Shown here one piece after another: positions 1 through 7,655 of a stretch of 64,000 nucleotides of DNA. Below the pieces are notes generated by a model that searched no databases, was not told the DNA's origin, and worked only from the letters and a program-made list of their open reading frames with translations. The translations under genes were made by a program, and so were the position numbers. The stretch covers positions 124,001-188,000 of the forward strand of contig DATBHW010000003.1 of NCBI GenBank assembly GCA_036557285.1, in the 5' to 3' direction. Position 1 is the first letter of the stretch, and each line of letters opens with the position of its first letter. This stretch comes from Ktedonobacterales bacterium (lineage in GTDB: Bacteria > Chloroflexota > Ktedonobacteria > Ktedonobacterales > DATBGS01).

Positions 1-542
1 TGGCAGATGGGGAAACGACGCCCCTCGTCTAGCTCCAGGGCTGACGGGTCCAGCATCGCGGCTGCATCCCAGAAATGGCGCATCAACTGCATCTGTCCGG
101 CGTAATCCCAGACATAGGCCGCCACCATGCCGCCTGGGCGCGTCACGCGCACCATCTCTGCCAGAGCCTGGTCTGGCTGTGGCACAAAATTAAGGACCAG
201 CCCCGAAATCACGACATCATAGCGGCCAGCCTCGGCTGGCAAGGAGCGGGCATCACCCACCTCGAAGCTGATCCGCCCATCCAGCGCCTGCTGGCGGGCA
301 AACGCAATATAGCCCTCTGAAGGATCGATCCCCATGACCGCGCTGGGGGCAGCGTAGTCGAGAATAGTCTTGCTGAGCGCGCCGGTACCGCAGCCAACAT
401 CCAGCCAGCGTTTCCCTGGAGGGACGGCCAACCAGCTTAAGAACTCACGGGCTACCAGGCGGCTCCAGCGGCCCACATAGGGTTCGTAGGCCGCGCCGCT
501 GGCCCACACATCCTTCCGGCCAGCAGATGATTGGTCTTCCAT
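1..542 (-). CDS. class I SAM-dependent methyltransferase (3' end cut by window edge)
   Basis: The reading frame runs leftward from an ATG at 542 and is still open at base 1, so about 180 residues are visible and the C-terminus is missing. Residues 47-54 (LDVGCGTG) form the SAM-binding motif I, followed by an acidic loop (GIDPS) and a later VISGLVLNFVP segment, typical of the UbiE/COQ5-like Methyltransf_11 fold. A GAGGAG ribosome-binding site lies just upstream of the ATG. The substrate cannot be told from sequence. It is divergent from the downstream GTPase gene. Confidence 0.85.
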   Translation of the reverse strand, partial: MEDQSSAGRKDVWASGAAYEPYVGRWSRLVAREFLSWLAVPPGKRWLDVGCGTGALSKTILDYAAPSAVMGIDPSEGYIAFARQQALDGRISFEVGDARSLPAEAGRYDVVISGLVLNFVPQPDQALAEMVRVTRPGGMVAAYVWDYAGQMQLMRHFWDAAAMLDPSALELDEGRRFPIC

Positions 543-734
543 CGGTTTATCTCCTCAGACAGCGCCAAACGCGATTGAGAGCGGGAGAGCAGGGTTGCGC
601 CATGTACCCCGTCTATGGTATTATTTGCCACAAGGTTACTGCTGCCTTACCCGATAGCAGGAAAGGCTTTACTCACATGAGCGATTCACGCTTCCACGCC
701 TGGCTCACCAGGCAATCAAATAAAAACGGCTAGA

Positions 735-771
735 CCGCTGCTTACGTTCACCGCGTCAGTGTAAGCAGCGG
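735..771. other. 11-bp perfect inverted repeat (hairpin)
   Basis: CCGCTGCTTAC at 735-745 is matched by its exact complement at 761-771 with a 15-nt loop. It sits in the 331-bp gap between the divergent methyltransferase and GTPase genes, about 100 nt before the GTPase start. There is no T-run on the + strand side, so it is not a classic terminator for that direction; read on the - strand it is followed at a short distance by a TTTTT tract. Nothing else recognisable was seen in this gap. Confidence 0.5.
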
Positions 772-873
772 GACAGACGCGCTCCCTTCGGCTCGGCATC
801 CTTGCCATCCCCAGCCGCGAGCCTTGCATGTCCTCCCGCATTCTTCTCAGCACATATCCCAGGGGGTCATGCT

Positions 874-1803
874 ATGCCTATGCCACATCGCACTCAGATG
901 CAGCTCATCAAACGCCGCCTCGTCGGCAAAGAGGGGTCCGAGCGGGCGCGCGAACTGCGCTCCATTCTGAACGATCTGCCCAACTATCGTAACGGTCCTT
1001 ATGCCGATATTCGCAAATGGGTTCTGGGCCAGATTGACGAGACACATATCCGCTCCCACGCGATGCAGCGCGACAGCATCGCTGTGCGTCGCGAAGGGGC
1101 TGCGCAGGTGGCCCTGGTCGGCGCGCCCAACGCCGGAAAGTCATCGCTGCTGCACACGCTCTCGCAGGTTCAGATCAAGATTGGCGATTACGCCTTTACC
1201 ACCCTGCGCCCGGTCCCGGCGCTAACGCGCATCGGCGGCGTCCTGGTCCAACTGGTCGAAATCCCCGGCTTGATCGAGGGAGCCGCCCAGGATCGCGGCG
1301 GGGGTCGCGCTCTGCTGGGGGTGCTGCGCGGGGCTGACGCCATTGTCTTTTGCCAGGACAGCGCCGCGCCGCCGGATGAACTACTGACGGTGCGCGCCGA
1401 GTTGGCGGCGGCGGGAATCGATCTGCCCGCGCTGGTGGCGGCCACCAAGACGGACGAAGCCCCGGAGGGCGCGCTTGAGGCGCTGCAAGCCGCCGTACCC
1501 GATCTGCCGATAGTGGGTGTCTCGATCATTGACGACGCCAGCCTGGAGCGTCTCAAAGAGGCGATCTGGAAGCTCACCGGCCTGATGCGCGTCTACCTGC
1601 GCCACAACGGAGCAGTGGACGAGGAGCCGCTGGCGCTGGAGCCAGGCGCGACAGTGGCCGATGTGGCCGATGAGATTCATCACGAGCTGGGCATGGCGTT
1701 TCGCTGCGCCCGCCTGTGGGGGCCATCGGCGCGCTTCGACGGCCAGCAGGTGGGGCGCGACCATCCGGTTCAGGATGGAGATATGGTTGAAATCGTCCTG
1801 TGA
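874..1803 (+). CDS. DRG-family GTPase with C-terminal TGS domain
   Basis: This 309-residue protein is a TRAFAC GTPase most like the DRG (developmentally regulated GTP-binding) branch of the Obg superfamily. G1 is GAPNAGKSS at 83-91, the switch I region is YAFTTLRPVP at 106-115, G3 is EIPGLIEGA at 129-137 (the usual Asp is Glu), and G4 is TKTD at 191-194 in place of NKxD. The last 65 residues form a TGS domain. Family members bind GTP and act with ribosomes or translation factors. The ATG at 874 is preferred because AGGGGG lies 7 nt upstream; an in-frame ATG at 802 would add 24 residues but has no ribosome-binding site. Confidence 0.85.
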   Translation: MPMPHRTQMQLIKRRLVGKEGSERARELRSILNDLPNYRNGPYADIRKWVLGQIDETHIRSHAMQRDSIAVRREGAAQVALVGAPNAGKSSLLHTLSQVQIKIGDYAFTTLRPVPALTRIGGVLVQLVEIPGLIEGAAQDRGGGRALLGVLRGADAIVFCQDSAAPPDELLTVRAELAAAGIDLPALVAATKTDEAPEGALEALQAAVPDLPIVGVSIIDDASLERLKEAIWKLTGLMRVYLRHNGAVDEEPLALEPGATVADVADEIHHELGMAFRCARLWGPSARFDGQQVGRDHPVQDGDMVEIVL

Positions 1804-1836
1804 GAAAAGGGCGTAGACACGCTCAAGGAGCAAGAG

Positions 1837-2643
1837 ATGCTGGACTATATGAACGCCAACCGCGATCTCTGGAACGAACTCACTCCCATCCACGCGCGCT
1901 CCGCGTTTTATGATGTGGAAGGCTTCAAGCGCGGCAGAATCACCCTCATGAGCATCGAGCGCGAGGAGCTAGGGGACGTGGCGGGGAAAACGCTGCTGCA
2001 CCTGCAATGCCATTTCGGCATGGATACGCTCTCCTGGGCGCGGCTGGGAGCCAGTGTCACGGGGGTTGATTTTTCGGAGGAAGCGATTGCCCTGGCGCAA
2101 TCGCTCAGCCAGGAACTGGGGATCGCGGCGCGCTTTCTTCACACGAATCTCTATGATCTGCCAGACGTGCTTGCAGAACAGTTCGATATTGTGTTTACGT
2201 CGTATGGCGCGCTCTGCTGGCTGCCGGACCTGGAAGCGTGGGGACACCTGATTGGCCGCTATCTCAAGCCAGGGGGTACGTTCTATATCGTCGAGGGCCA
2301 TCCGTTTATGATGCCTTTCGACGACGGCAAAGCATCCGACGACTATCGCGTCAGTTTGCCCTACTTCCAGGGGCCGGAGCCGCTGAAGTTCGAGGGCGAC
2401 GGCGACTACGCCGATCCCAGCGCCAGAGTGACACACCCGGCCTATGAATGGAATCACAGCCTGGGTACGATCATCAGCGCGCTGGCCGGGGCCGGGCTGC
2501 GCATCGAGTTCCTGCACGAGTTTCCCGTTTGCGCCTGGAAGGCGTTCCCATTTCTGGAGGAAAGCGCCGATGGCTGGTGGCGGGTCAGAGATGGGATGAT
2601 TCCCATTCCCATGACCTTTTCCATCAAAGCGACCAGGGCATAA
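1837..2643 (+). CDS. class I SAM-dependent methyltransferase
   Basis: A 268-residue protein starting at an ATG behind an AAGGAG site, 33 bp after the GTPase gene and probably co-transcribed with it. Residues 54-65 carry LHLQCHFGMDTL, the variant motif I of a well-populated family of uncharacterised Methyltransf_25-like enzymes, followed by GVDFS as the acidic SAM-contacting loop. The second half has a YxVEGHPF stretch typical of this subgroup. The substrate is unknown. The N-terminus looks complete. Confidence 0.8.
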   Translation: MLDYMNANRDLWNELTPIHARSAFYDVEGFKRGRITLMSIEREELGDVAGKTLLHLQCHFGMDTLSWARLGASVTGVDFSEEAIALAQSLSQELGIAARFLHTNLYDLPDVLAEQFDIVFTSYGALCWLPDLEAWGHLIGRYLKPGGTFYIVEGHPFMMPFDDGKASDDYRVSLPYFQGPEPLKFEGDGDYADPSARVTHPAYEWNHSLGTIISALAGAGLRIEFLHEFPVCAWKAFPFLEESADGWWRVRDGMIPIPMTFSIKATRA

Positions 2644-2648
2644 ACGCT

Positions 2649-2753
2649 TAGAATGCCTCACACAACCGACGGGTGGCCCCACCCCTGCCGCCTGGAAGGA
2701 CGGCGCTACACCCCCGCCCCTGCTCGTGCGGAGGTTTTGTGAGGCGCTCTTAG
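2649..2753 (+). repeat. family A small mobile element, copy 1 (105 bp)
   Basis: This 105-bp unit begins TAGAATGCCTCACACAACC and ends TTTTGTGAGGCGCTCTTAG. It differs by one base from the copy at 29336-29440 and by about five from the inverted copy at 50191-50295. The ends are imperfect inverted repeats around GCCTCACACAACC, and a TTAG tetranucleotide stands at both borders, possibly a target duplication. The centre holds the GCCGCC-type hairpin seen throughout the window. The right border supplies the TAA stop (2750-2752) of the FemAB gene. Confidence 0.85.
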
Positions 2754-3970
2754 CTGCCGCGCCTCCTGAGCAGATAGGCGCGAAAGGCGGTGAGGGACGC
2801 CAGCAGACGCGCGCCGCCCAGAAAGATGCGGTAGGCCAGGGGCGCGTAGACGTAATCAAACGCGCCAATATATTGGATTACCTTGCCACCCCAGCCACGC
2901 TTGAACTGCGTGACGCCTGCCAGGGGGTCGCCGGGATCATCGCTGTTGGCGATCCCCCACAGGTCGTAGAGCGTGGCCCCCTGCGCTTTGGCCCAGCGCA
3001 TGGCCTCCCACTGGAGCAGGTGATTGGGCATCAATTGGCGGTTCTGGTCGCTGGACGCCCCATAGAGGTAGATGCCCTGCCTGCCGACCCGCGAGACAAA
3101 GATACCAGCCAGTAACGTTCCCGCATGCTCTGCCAGGAACAACTCTGCCTGATTGCCTGCTTTGAGTGACTTCCAGGCACGCTGATAGTATGAGAGGGTC
3201 CGACTGGCAAAGCGATCACGCGCGCGCGTGATTTCCACGAGGTCGTACCAGTGTTGCAGATCATCCAGGCTCTGAGCCTGGCGCACCGTGATGCCCTTGC
3301 GCGCGGCCAGGTTGGTGTTATAGCGCCATTTCGCCTTCTGCCGCGAGGCAATGGTCTGTTCATCAGCCGCCAGGTCAACGGCAATGGTGCGAAGCTGCTG
3401 AATGTGGTCGGGCGTGCGGCGAAAGCCCAGGTTGTTGAGCCGCCGGGCAACCTCCTGGCCCTGAGCCGCGCTGTAGAGGCCGCCAAAGCGGGCCGCCGGA
3501 TCAGCAGGCGTCTGGGAGGGGGAAGCAGGGTCGGCTTCCCCGTTTTCACCGATCTTTTCTGGCAGATCAGGCTCCACGCGCAGCACAGCGACGCGGCGGG
3601 TGCGCAGATAGGCATGGAGGCCGGCCAGGAAGAGTTCGCAGCAGGCGGCGTCGGACCAATCGAGGGCAGGCCCTTTGGGGATATAGGCAAACAGCGAGCC
3701 GGTCAGGGGAATAGGGCGCAGCAGCGCCTGCGCCCCGGCCAGCAGGCGGCCAGAATCAGCATCCCAGAGGGCGATGCGCAGCGGCTCCCAGCCAAGCGTG
3801 CGCTTGAGTTCTCCCCAGGCCCAACACTGGAGCAGGTGGCCGTTGGGAGTATCGGCCACAAAAGCGTCCCACATCTCCTGATCGTTCTGGCCCAGGACCG
3901 TCATCTGGGAGCCATCAAGAAAGCGATGAACGATGCTCCCTGGCGCAACGCGGGCGATTGGTTGAACCAT
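2750..3970 (-). CDS. FemAB-family peptidoglycan bridge aminoacyltransferase
   Basis: The 406-residue product matches the FemA/FemB/FmhB family, which adds amino acids from aminoacyl-tRNA to the lipid II stem peptide in the cytoplasm. The N-terminal GNAT-like half contains HLLQCWAWGELK near residue 45, and the C-terminal half contains YDLWGI followed by KRGWGG, the usual FemAB/Acetyltransf_6 signature. Length is typical. The start ATG has AGGGGG upstream, and a consensus promoter lies about 90 nt further back. The stop codon lies inside a 105-bp mobile element, so the last residues may have been altered by its insertion. Confidence 0.85.
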   Translation of the reverse strand: MVQPIARVAPGSIVHRFLDGSQMTVLGQNDQEMWDAFVADTPNGHLLQCWAWGELKRTLGWEPLRIALWDADSGRLLAGAQALLRPIPLTGSLFAYIPKGPALDWSDAACCELFLAGLHAYLRTRRVAVLRVEPDLPEKIGENGEADPASPSQTPADPAARFGGLYSAAQGQEVARRLNNLGFRRTPDHIQQLRTIAVDLAADEQTIASRQKAKWRYNTNLAARKGITVRQAQSLDDLQHWYDLVEITRARDRFASRTLSYYQRAWKSLKAGNQAELFLAEHAGTLLAGIFVSRVGRQGIYLYGASSDQNRQLMPNHLLQWEAMRWAKAQGATLYDLWGIANSDDPGDPLAGVTQFKRGWGGKVIQYIGAFDYVYAPLAYRIFLGGARLLASLTAFRAYLLRRRGS

Positions 3971-4021
3971 AGGATTCCCCCTGGCGAGGTGGTGCTATAA
4001 TGGGCAAAGCGCCCGGCACAT

Positions 4022-4038
4022 GCAGCGGAAAACGCTGC
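4022..4038. other. small hairpin in FemAB/phosphofructokinase intergenic region
   Basis: GCAGCG and CGCTGC pair around a GAAAA loop. It sits in the 212-bp gap between the divergent FemAB and phosphofructokinase genes, just downstream of the - strand promoter, so it would lie in the 5' leader of the FemAB mRNA. Confidence 0.4.
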
Positions 4039-4062
4039 GCATATGGGCAAAACTCCGCCAGT

Positions 4063-4091
4063 ATTATATCGCTTGAGGCTGAGATTTGTAA
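4063..4091 (-). promoter_or_regulatory. sigma-70-type promoter for FemAB gene
   Basis: Read on the - strand, TTACAA (4091-4086) is followed after 17 nt by a perfect TATAAT (4068-4063). Transcription would start near 4056, giving a leader of about 85 nt before the FemAB ATG at 3970. Confidence 0.6.
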
Positions 4092-4182
4092 CGATTGGGC
4101 GATTTTTTGGCGCCGCTGGTACTGATGGGGCAGTAGCTCATCCATAAGACCAGAACCGTCCTGTCTAGAGGACAGAGAAAGC

Positions 4183-5409
4183 ATGAGTAGTAGAGAGCGT
4201 GGGCAGCGCAAGGGCGCGCTGTTGATCGGGCAATCCGGCGGGGCTACCGCCGTTATTAACGCCAGCCTGGCGGGCGCGGTACAGGAAGCCACGCGCTCCG
4301 AGCAGGTGGGGGGCATGTATGGCGCGCTGCATGGCATCGAGGGCGTTCTGAAGCGCCAGATCATCGATCTGCGCCAGGAAAGCGACGAGACCTGGAGCCG
4401 CGCGCTGGCAACGCCATCCGCCGCGCTCGGCTCCTGCCGCTATAAGCTGAAGCCGGAAGACCCGGCCCGCGCGCTGGAGACGCTGCGCGCGCTGAACGTG
4501 CGCTACTTTCTCTACATCGGCGGCAATGACTCGGCGGATACCGCTCATCGCCTGGCACTGGCGGCCCGCGACGCGGAGTATGACCTGCGCGTGATCGGCA
4601 TCCCCAAGACGATTGACAACGATCTGCCGATCACCGATCACTGCCCCGGCTACGGCAGCGCGGCGCGCTTTATCGCGCTGGCAACAATGGACTCGGCGCT
4701 GTGTACCGAGGCTATCCCGCATCACTATCCGGTCAAGGTGATCGAAGTCATGGGCCGCGACGCGGGCTGGCTGGCCGCCGCTTCGGCGCTGGGGAAGGAG
4801 CGGCCAGAAGACGCGCCGCACCTGATCTACACGCCCGAACGGCCCTTCAGCCGCGAACGCTTTCTGGCGGCGGTGCGCGAAGTGCATCAGGCTGTGGGCT
4901 ACGTCGTTGTCGTTGTCGCGGAAACGATCCGCGACGAGCAGGGGCAGCCGCTGGGGGCCGCTGGCGCGCAGGGCGCGGATGCCTTCGCGCATCCGCTGCT
5001 CAGCGGCACAGCCCAGCATCTGGTGGAACTGGTCAGGCGCGAGCTGGGGCTGCGGGCGCGCTTCGAGAAGCCCGGCGACCTTCAGCGTATGTCCTCGGTG
5101 GCCGTCTCCGCTGTGGACCGCGAGGAAGCCTATCTGGTGGGGCAGATGGCGGTTCGCCGCGCGCTGGACGGCGCAAGCGATCAGATGGTTACGCTGGTGC
5201 GCCAGCCGGGACCACGCTACGCCTGCGAAACGGGCCTGGCCGATCTGGAGGCCATTGCCAACGCGCAGCGCCTCCTGCCCGATGACTTCCTCGACACCGC
5301 TGGCGCCAGCGTCACCCAGGCGTTCTACGACTACGCGCTGCCGCTCATCGGCGATCCGCTGCCGCGCCATGTGCGGCTGAAGAAGGCGCTGATAGGGGGT
5401 ATAATCTAA
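4183..5409 (+). CDS. 6-phosphofructokinase, probably pyrophosphate-dependent
   Basis: This 408-residue protein belongs to the PfkA superfamily and phosphorylates fructose 6-phosphate in glycolysis. GGNDS at 113-117 and PKTIDND at 141-147 carry the Asp and Lys that mark the pyrophosphate-using branch; ATP-dependent enzymes have GGDGS and PGTIDND. MGRDAGW at 190-196 is the substrate loop. Length is near the short PPi-PFK type. The ATG follows a GAGGACAGAG stretch. The assignment to the PPi branch follows from these motif rules and was not tested by alignment. Confidence 0.85.
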   Translation: MSSRERGQRKGALLIGQSGGATAVINASLAGAVQEATRSEQVGGMYGALHGIEGVLKRQIIDLRQESDETWSRALATPSAALGSCRYKLKPEDPARALETLRALNVRYFLYIGGNDSADTAHRLALAARDAEYDLRVIGIPKTIDNDLPITDHCPGYGSAARFIALATMDSALCTEAIPHHYPVKVIEVMGRDAGWLAAASALGKERPEDAPHLIYTPERPFSRERFLAAVREVHQAVGYVVVVVAETIRDEQGQPLGAAGAQGADAFAHPLLSGTAQHLVELVRRELGLRARFEKPGDLQRMSSVAVSAVDREEAYLVGQMAVRRALDGASDQMVTLVRQPGPRYACETGLADLEAIANAQRLLPDDFLDTAGASVTQAFYDYALPLIGDPLPRHVRLKKALIGGII

Positions 5410-5449
5410 GCGTCATTACGACGCCCGGCATTTCGTAGGAGTTGCCCCC

Positions 5450-6256
5450 ATGCGTTCCCCTGAAACGGCAGCGGTATCCACACTCGCGCCCCCCTTGAAA
5501 TGGGCTGGCGGCAAGCGATGGCTCGTGCCACACCTCAAGCCCATCTGGCGGCTGCACTCGCATCGGCGTTTGCTGGAGCCGATGTGCGGCGGCCTGGCGG
5601 TGACGCTTGGGCTGGCGCCAGCGCGCGCGCTGCTCAATGACATCAACCCGCATCCCATCAATTTTTACCGCTGGCTCAAAGAAGGGCTAAGTATTGACAT
5701 CGAGATGCGCAACGATGAGCGACTCTATTACGCTTCCAGGGAACGATTCAACCAGTTGATCCGCGAAAATCAAGGAAGCTGCAAAGAAGCGGCGGCGCTC
5801 TTCTATTACCTGAACCGGACAGGATATAACGGCTTGTGCCGCTTTAACAGCCGGGGCGAGTTCAACGTGCCTTTTGGCAAATACCAGCATATCAACTACA
5901 CCACGCAGTTTACCGCGTATTCCTGCGCGCTCGCTCCCTGGGAGTTTATGAGCGGTCCCTTCGAGGAGATTCCGCGCGAGCCGGAAGACTTCATTTACGC
6001 TGATCCGCCCTACGATGTTGAGTTCACGCAGTACAGCAAAGAAGGGTTTGGGTGGGACGATCAGGTACGGCTGGCAGAATGGCTGGCAAGGCATCCAGGG
6101 CCAGTGGTGCTCTCGAATCAGGCGACGGAGCGGATAGTGCGCTTATATGAATCGCTCGGCTTCACCCTGCGATTCTACCAGGCTCCGCGCATGATTAGCT
6201 GCACAGGAGACAGGACGCCAGCAAAAGAAGTGCTGGCTTTGAAGAACATCTGGTAG
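5450..6256 (+). CDS. D12-class adenine-N6 DNA methyltransferase (Dam-like)
   Basis: The 268-residue enzyme methylates adenine in duplex DNA. WAGGK at 18-22 is SAM motif I, LLEPMCGG at 41-48 and NDINPH at 63-68 extend the binding site, NRTGYNGL at 122-129 is the Dam family segment, and DPPY at 185-188 is the catalytic motif IV. It begins 40 bp after the phosphofructokinase gene behind GTAGGAG. No restriction enzyme is adjacent, so it looks like an orphan methylase. A GGGGGTATAAT sequence at 5395-5405, overlapping the end of the upstream gene, may be its -10 element. Confidence 0.9.
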   Translation: MRSPETAAVSTLAPPLKWAGGKRWLVPHLKPIWRLHSHRRLLEPMCGGLAVTLGLAPARALLNDINPHPINFYRWLKEGLSIDIEMRNDERLYYASRERFNQLIRENQGSCKEAAALFYYLNRTGYNGLCRFNSRGEFNVPFGKYQHINYTTQFTAYSCALAPWEFMSGPFEEIPREPEDFIYADPPYDVEFTQYSKEGFGWDDQVRLAEWLARHPGPVVLSNQATERIVRLYESLGFTLRFYQAPRMISCTGDRTPAKEVLALKNIW

Positions 6257-6258
6257 GC

Positions 6259-6765
6259 ATGAGCAAAGAGAGCAAGACCAAAACCAACGCCATGCGCCTG
6301 CTGGACAGGCGGCGTATCCCCTACGAGGCGTTTTTCTATCCAGAGGGCATCCATTCGGCTGAGGAGGTCGCGCCGCTGCTGGGTGTTCCGGCCAGCCAGG
6401 TCTTCAAGACGCTGGTGGTGTTTGCTGATGGCGCGCGGCATTTGCTCGTCATCACGCCAGGGGACCGCGCGCTCGATATGCGTCTGGTGGCGCGGGCTGT
6501 CAACGCCAAATCGGCGCAGATGGCCCCACAGCGCGAGGCCGAGCGCCTGACGGGCCTGAAAGTGGGGGGCATCTCGCCGCTGGCGCTGACCGATAAGCCT
6601 TTTGAGGTCTATCTCGATGCCAGCGGCGCGGCCCTGGAGGAACTGTTTATCAACGGCGGCCAGCGCGGCGTCAATCTGCGGCTGCGCGTGGCCGATCTGC
6701 TCGCCATCACGGGCGCAAAGGTCATCGAGGCCACAGAAGCGCCCATCAAACGAGAGGGAGTATGA
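6259..6765 (+). CDS. ybaK: YbaK/EbsC-type Cys-tRNA(Pro) deacylase
   Basis: The 168-residue protein has the YbaK/aminoacyl-tRNA editing fold, which hydrolyses Cys mischarged on tRNA-Pro. Typical segments are YEAFFYPEGIHSAEEVAPLLG near residues 22-42, the conserved Lys in VFKTLV, and the GGISPLAL loop near 114-121. It begins 2 bp after the methylase stop codon, implying translational coupling. Confidence 0.9.
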   Translation: MSKESKTKTNAMRLLDRRRIPYEAFFYPEGIHSAEEVAPLLGVPASQVFKTLVVFADGARHLLVITPGDRALDMRLVARAVNAKSAQMAPQREAERLTGLKVGGISPLALTDKPFEVYLDASGAALEELFINGGQRGVNLRLRVADLLAITGAKVIEATEAPIKREGV

Positions 6766-6802
6766 GGGGGTATAATGGGAATATGGGAAAGCGAGGTGAC
6801 GT

Positions 6803-7207
6803 ATGGCGCAGGTGAATATCCCTGATGACCTCTATCAGCGACTGAAAGAGCGGGCAGAAGAGCATCATCGGTCTGTGGAAGCCCAACTTCTGAAAACATT
6901 GTCAGCAGGGTTGGTCGTGGAAGAAGAGGAGCTTCCGGCTGATATTACCGACGCGCTCACCGCGTTGGAGACAGCCGATGATGAAGCGCTCTGGCGGGTC
7001 GCGCGAAGCCGTGTTCCGCTGGAGATGGCGGAAGCGGTCCAAAAGTTGCGGACGAAACAGAAGCGCGCCAGCCTCACCTCCGCCGAGCAGTTCAAGCTGG
7101 ATGAACTGCTTCACCAGTACGATCTGATCATGCTGCTGCGCGCCAAAGCCGCTGTCCTGCTCAAACAGCATGGCTATGATGTTAATGTATTGCTCACAGA
7201 AGCATGA
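6803..7207 (+). CDS. ribbon-helix-helix protein paired with HNH nuclease
   Basis: This 134-residue protein opens with MAQVNIPDDLYQRLKERA followed by HHRSVEAQLLKTL, the sheet-helix-helix pattern of FitA/Arc-type ribbon-helix-helix DNA-binding antitoxins. The rest is acidic and helical, with no domain I recognise. Its stop codon overlaps the ATG of the HNH gene by 4 bp. GGGGGTATAAT at 6766-6776 is a likely -10 region 27 nt before the start. The size and layout suggest a nuclease-partner or antitoxin role, which is inferred. Confidence 0.75.
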   Translation: MAQVNIPDDLYQRLKERAEEHHRSVEAQLLKTLSAGLVVEEEELPADITDALTALETADDEALWRVARSRVPLEMAEAVQKLRTKQKRASLTSAEQFKLDELLHQYDLIMLLRAKAAVLLKQHGYDVNVLLTEA

Positions 7208-7632
7208 GCAAAGCCTACATCCCCAAAGCGCTCCGGCAGCGTGTGACAGAGCAAGCGCGCCGCCGCTGCGGTTATTGTCTCTCTCAGGAGCGGATTACCG
7301 GCCAGCCATTGGATGTCGATCACATCATCCCAGAAGCAGGCGGTGGCCCAACAGAAGAGGGAAATCTTTGGCTAATGTGTGGAAAATGCAACCAATACAA
7401 AGGTGATGCGACCATTGCAGCAGACCCACTGACAGGTGAGCGTATACCACTCTTCAATCCCCGTACCCAGGTCTGGAGCGATCACTTTGCCTGGTCGCCT
7501 GAAGGAGACCGCATTGTTGGGCTGACTGCCACAGGCAGAGCAACTGTTGCCCTGGTCAAGCTCAATCGGGTGGAGTTGGTGAATGCGCGCCAACTCTGGG
7601 CTTCGGTTGGCTGGCATCCCCCAAAAGATTGA
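7204..7632 (+). CDS. HNH endonuclease
   Basis: The 142-residue product has a complete HNH nuclease core: zinc-binding CGYC at 22-25, DVDHIIPEAGGG at 37-48, the catalytic Asn at 54, and CGKCNQYKGD at 59-68. The remaining 70 residues are a short tail that may recognise the target. It overlaps the upstream ribbon-helix-helix gene by ATGA. Such stand-alone HNH proteins with a small partner are common in Chloroflexota and Cyanobacteria, but their function is largely untested. Confidence 0.85.
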   Translation: MSKAYIPKALRQRVTEQARRRCGYCLSQERITGQPLDVDHIIPEAGGGPTEEGNLWLMCGKCNQYKGDATIAADPLTGERIPLFNPRTQVWSDHFAWSPEGDRIVGLTATGRATVALVKLNRVELVNARQLWASVGWHPPKD

Positions 7633-7655
7633 AAGATCAGGCAGGAGTATACACT

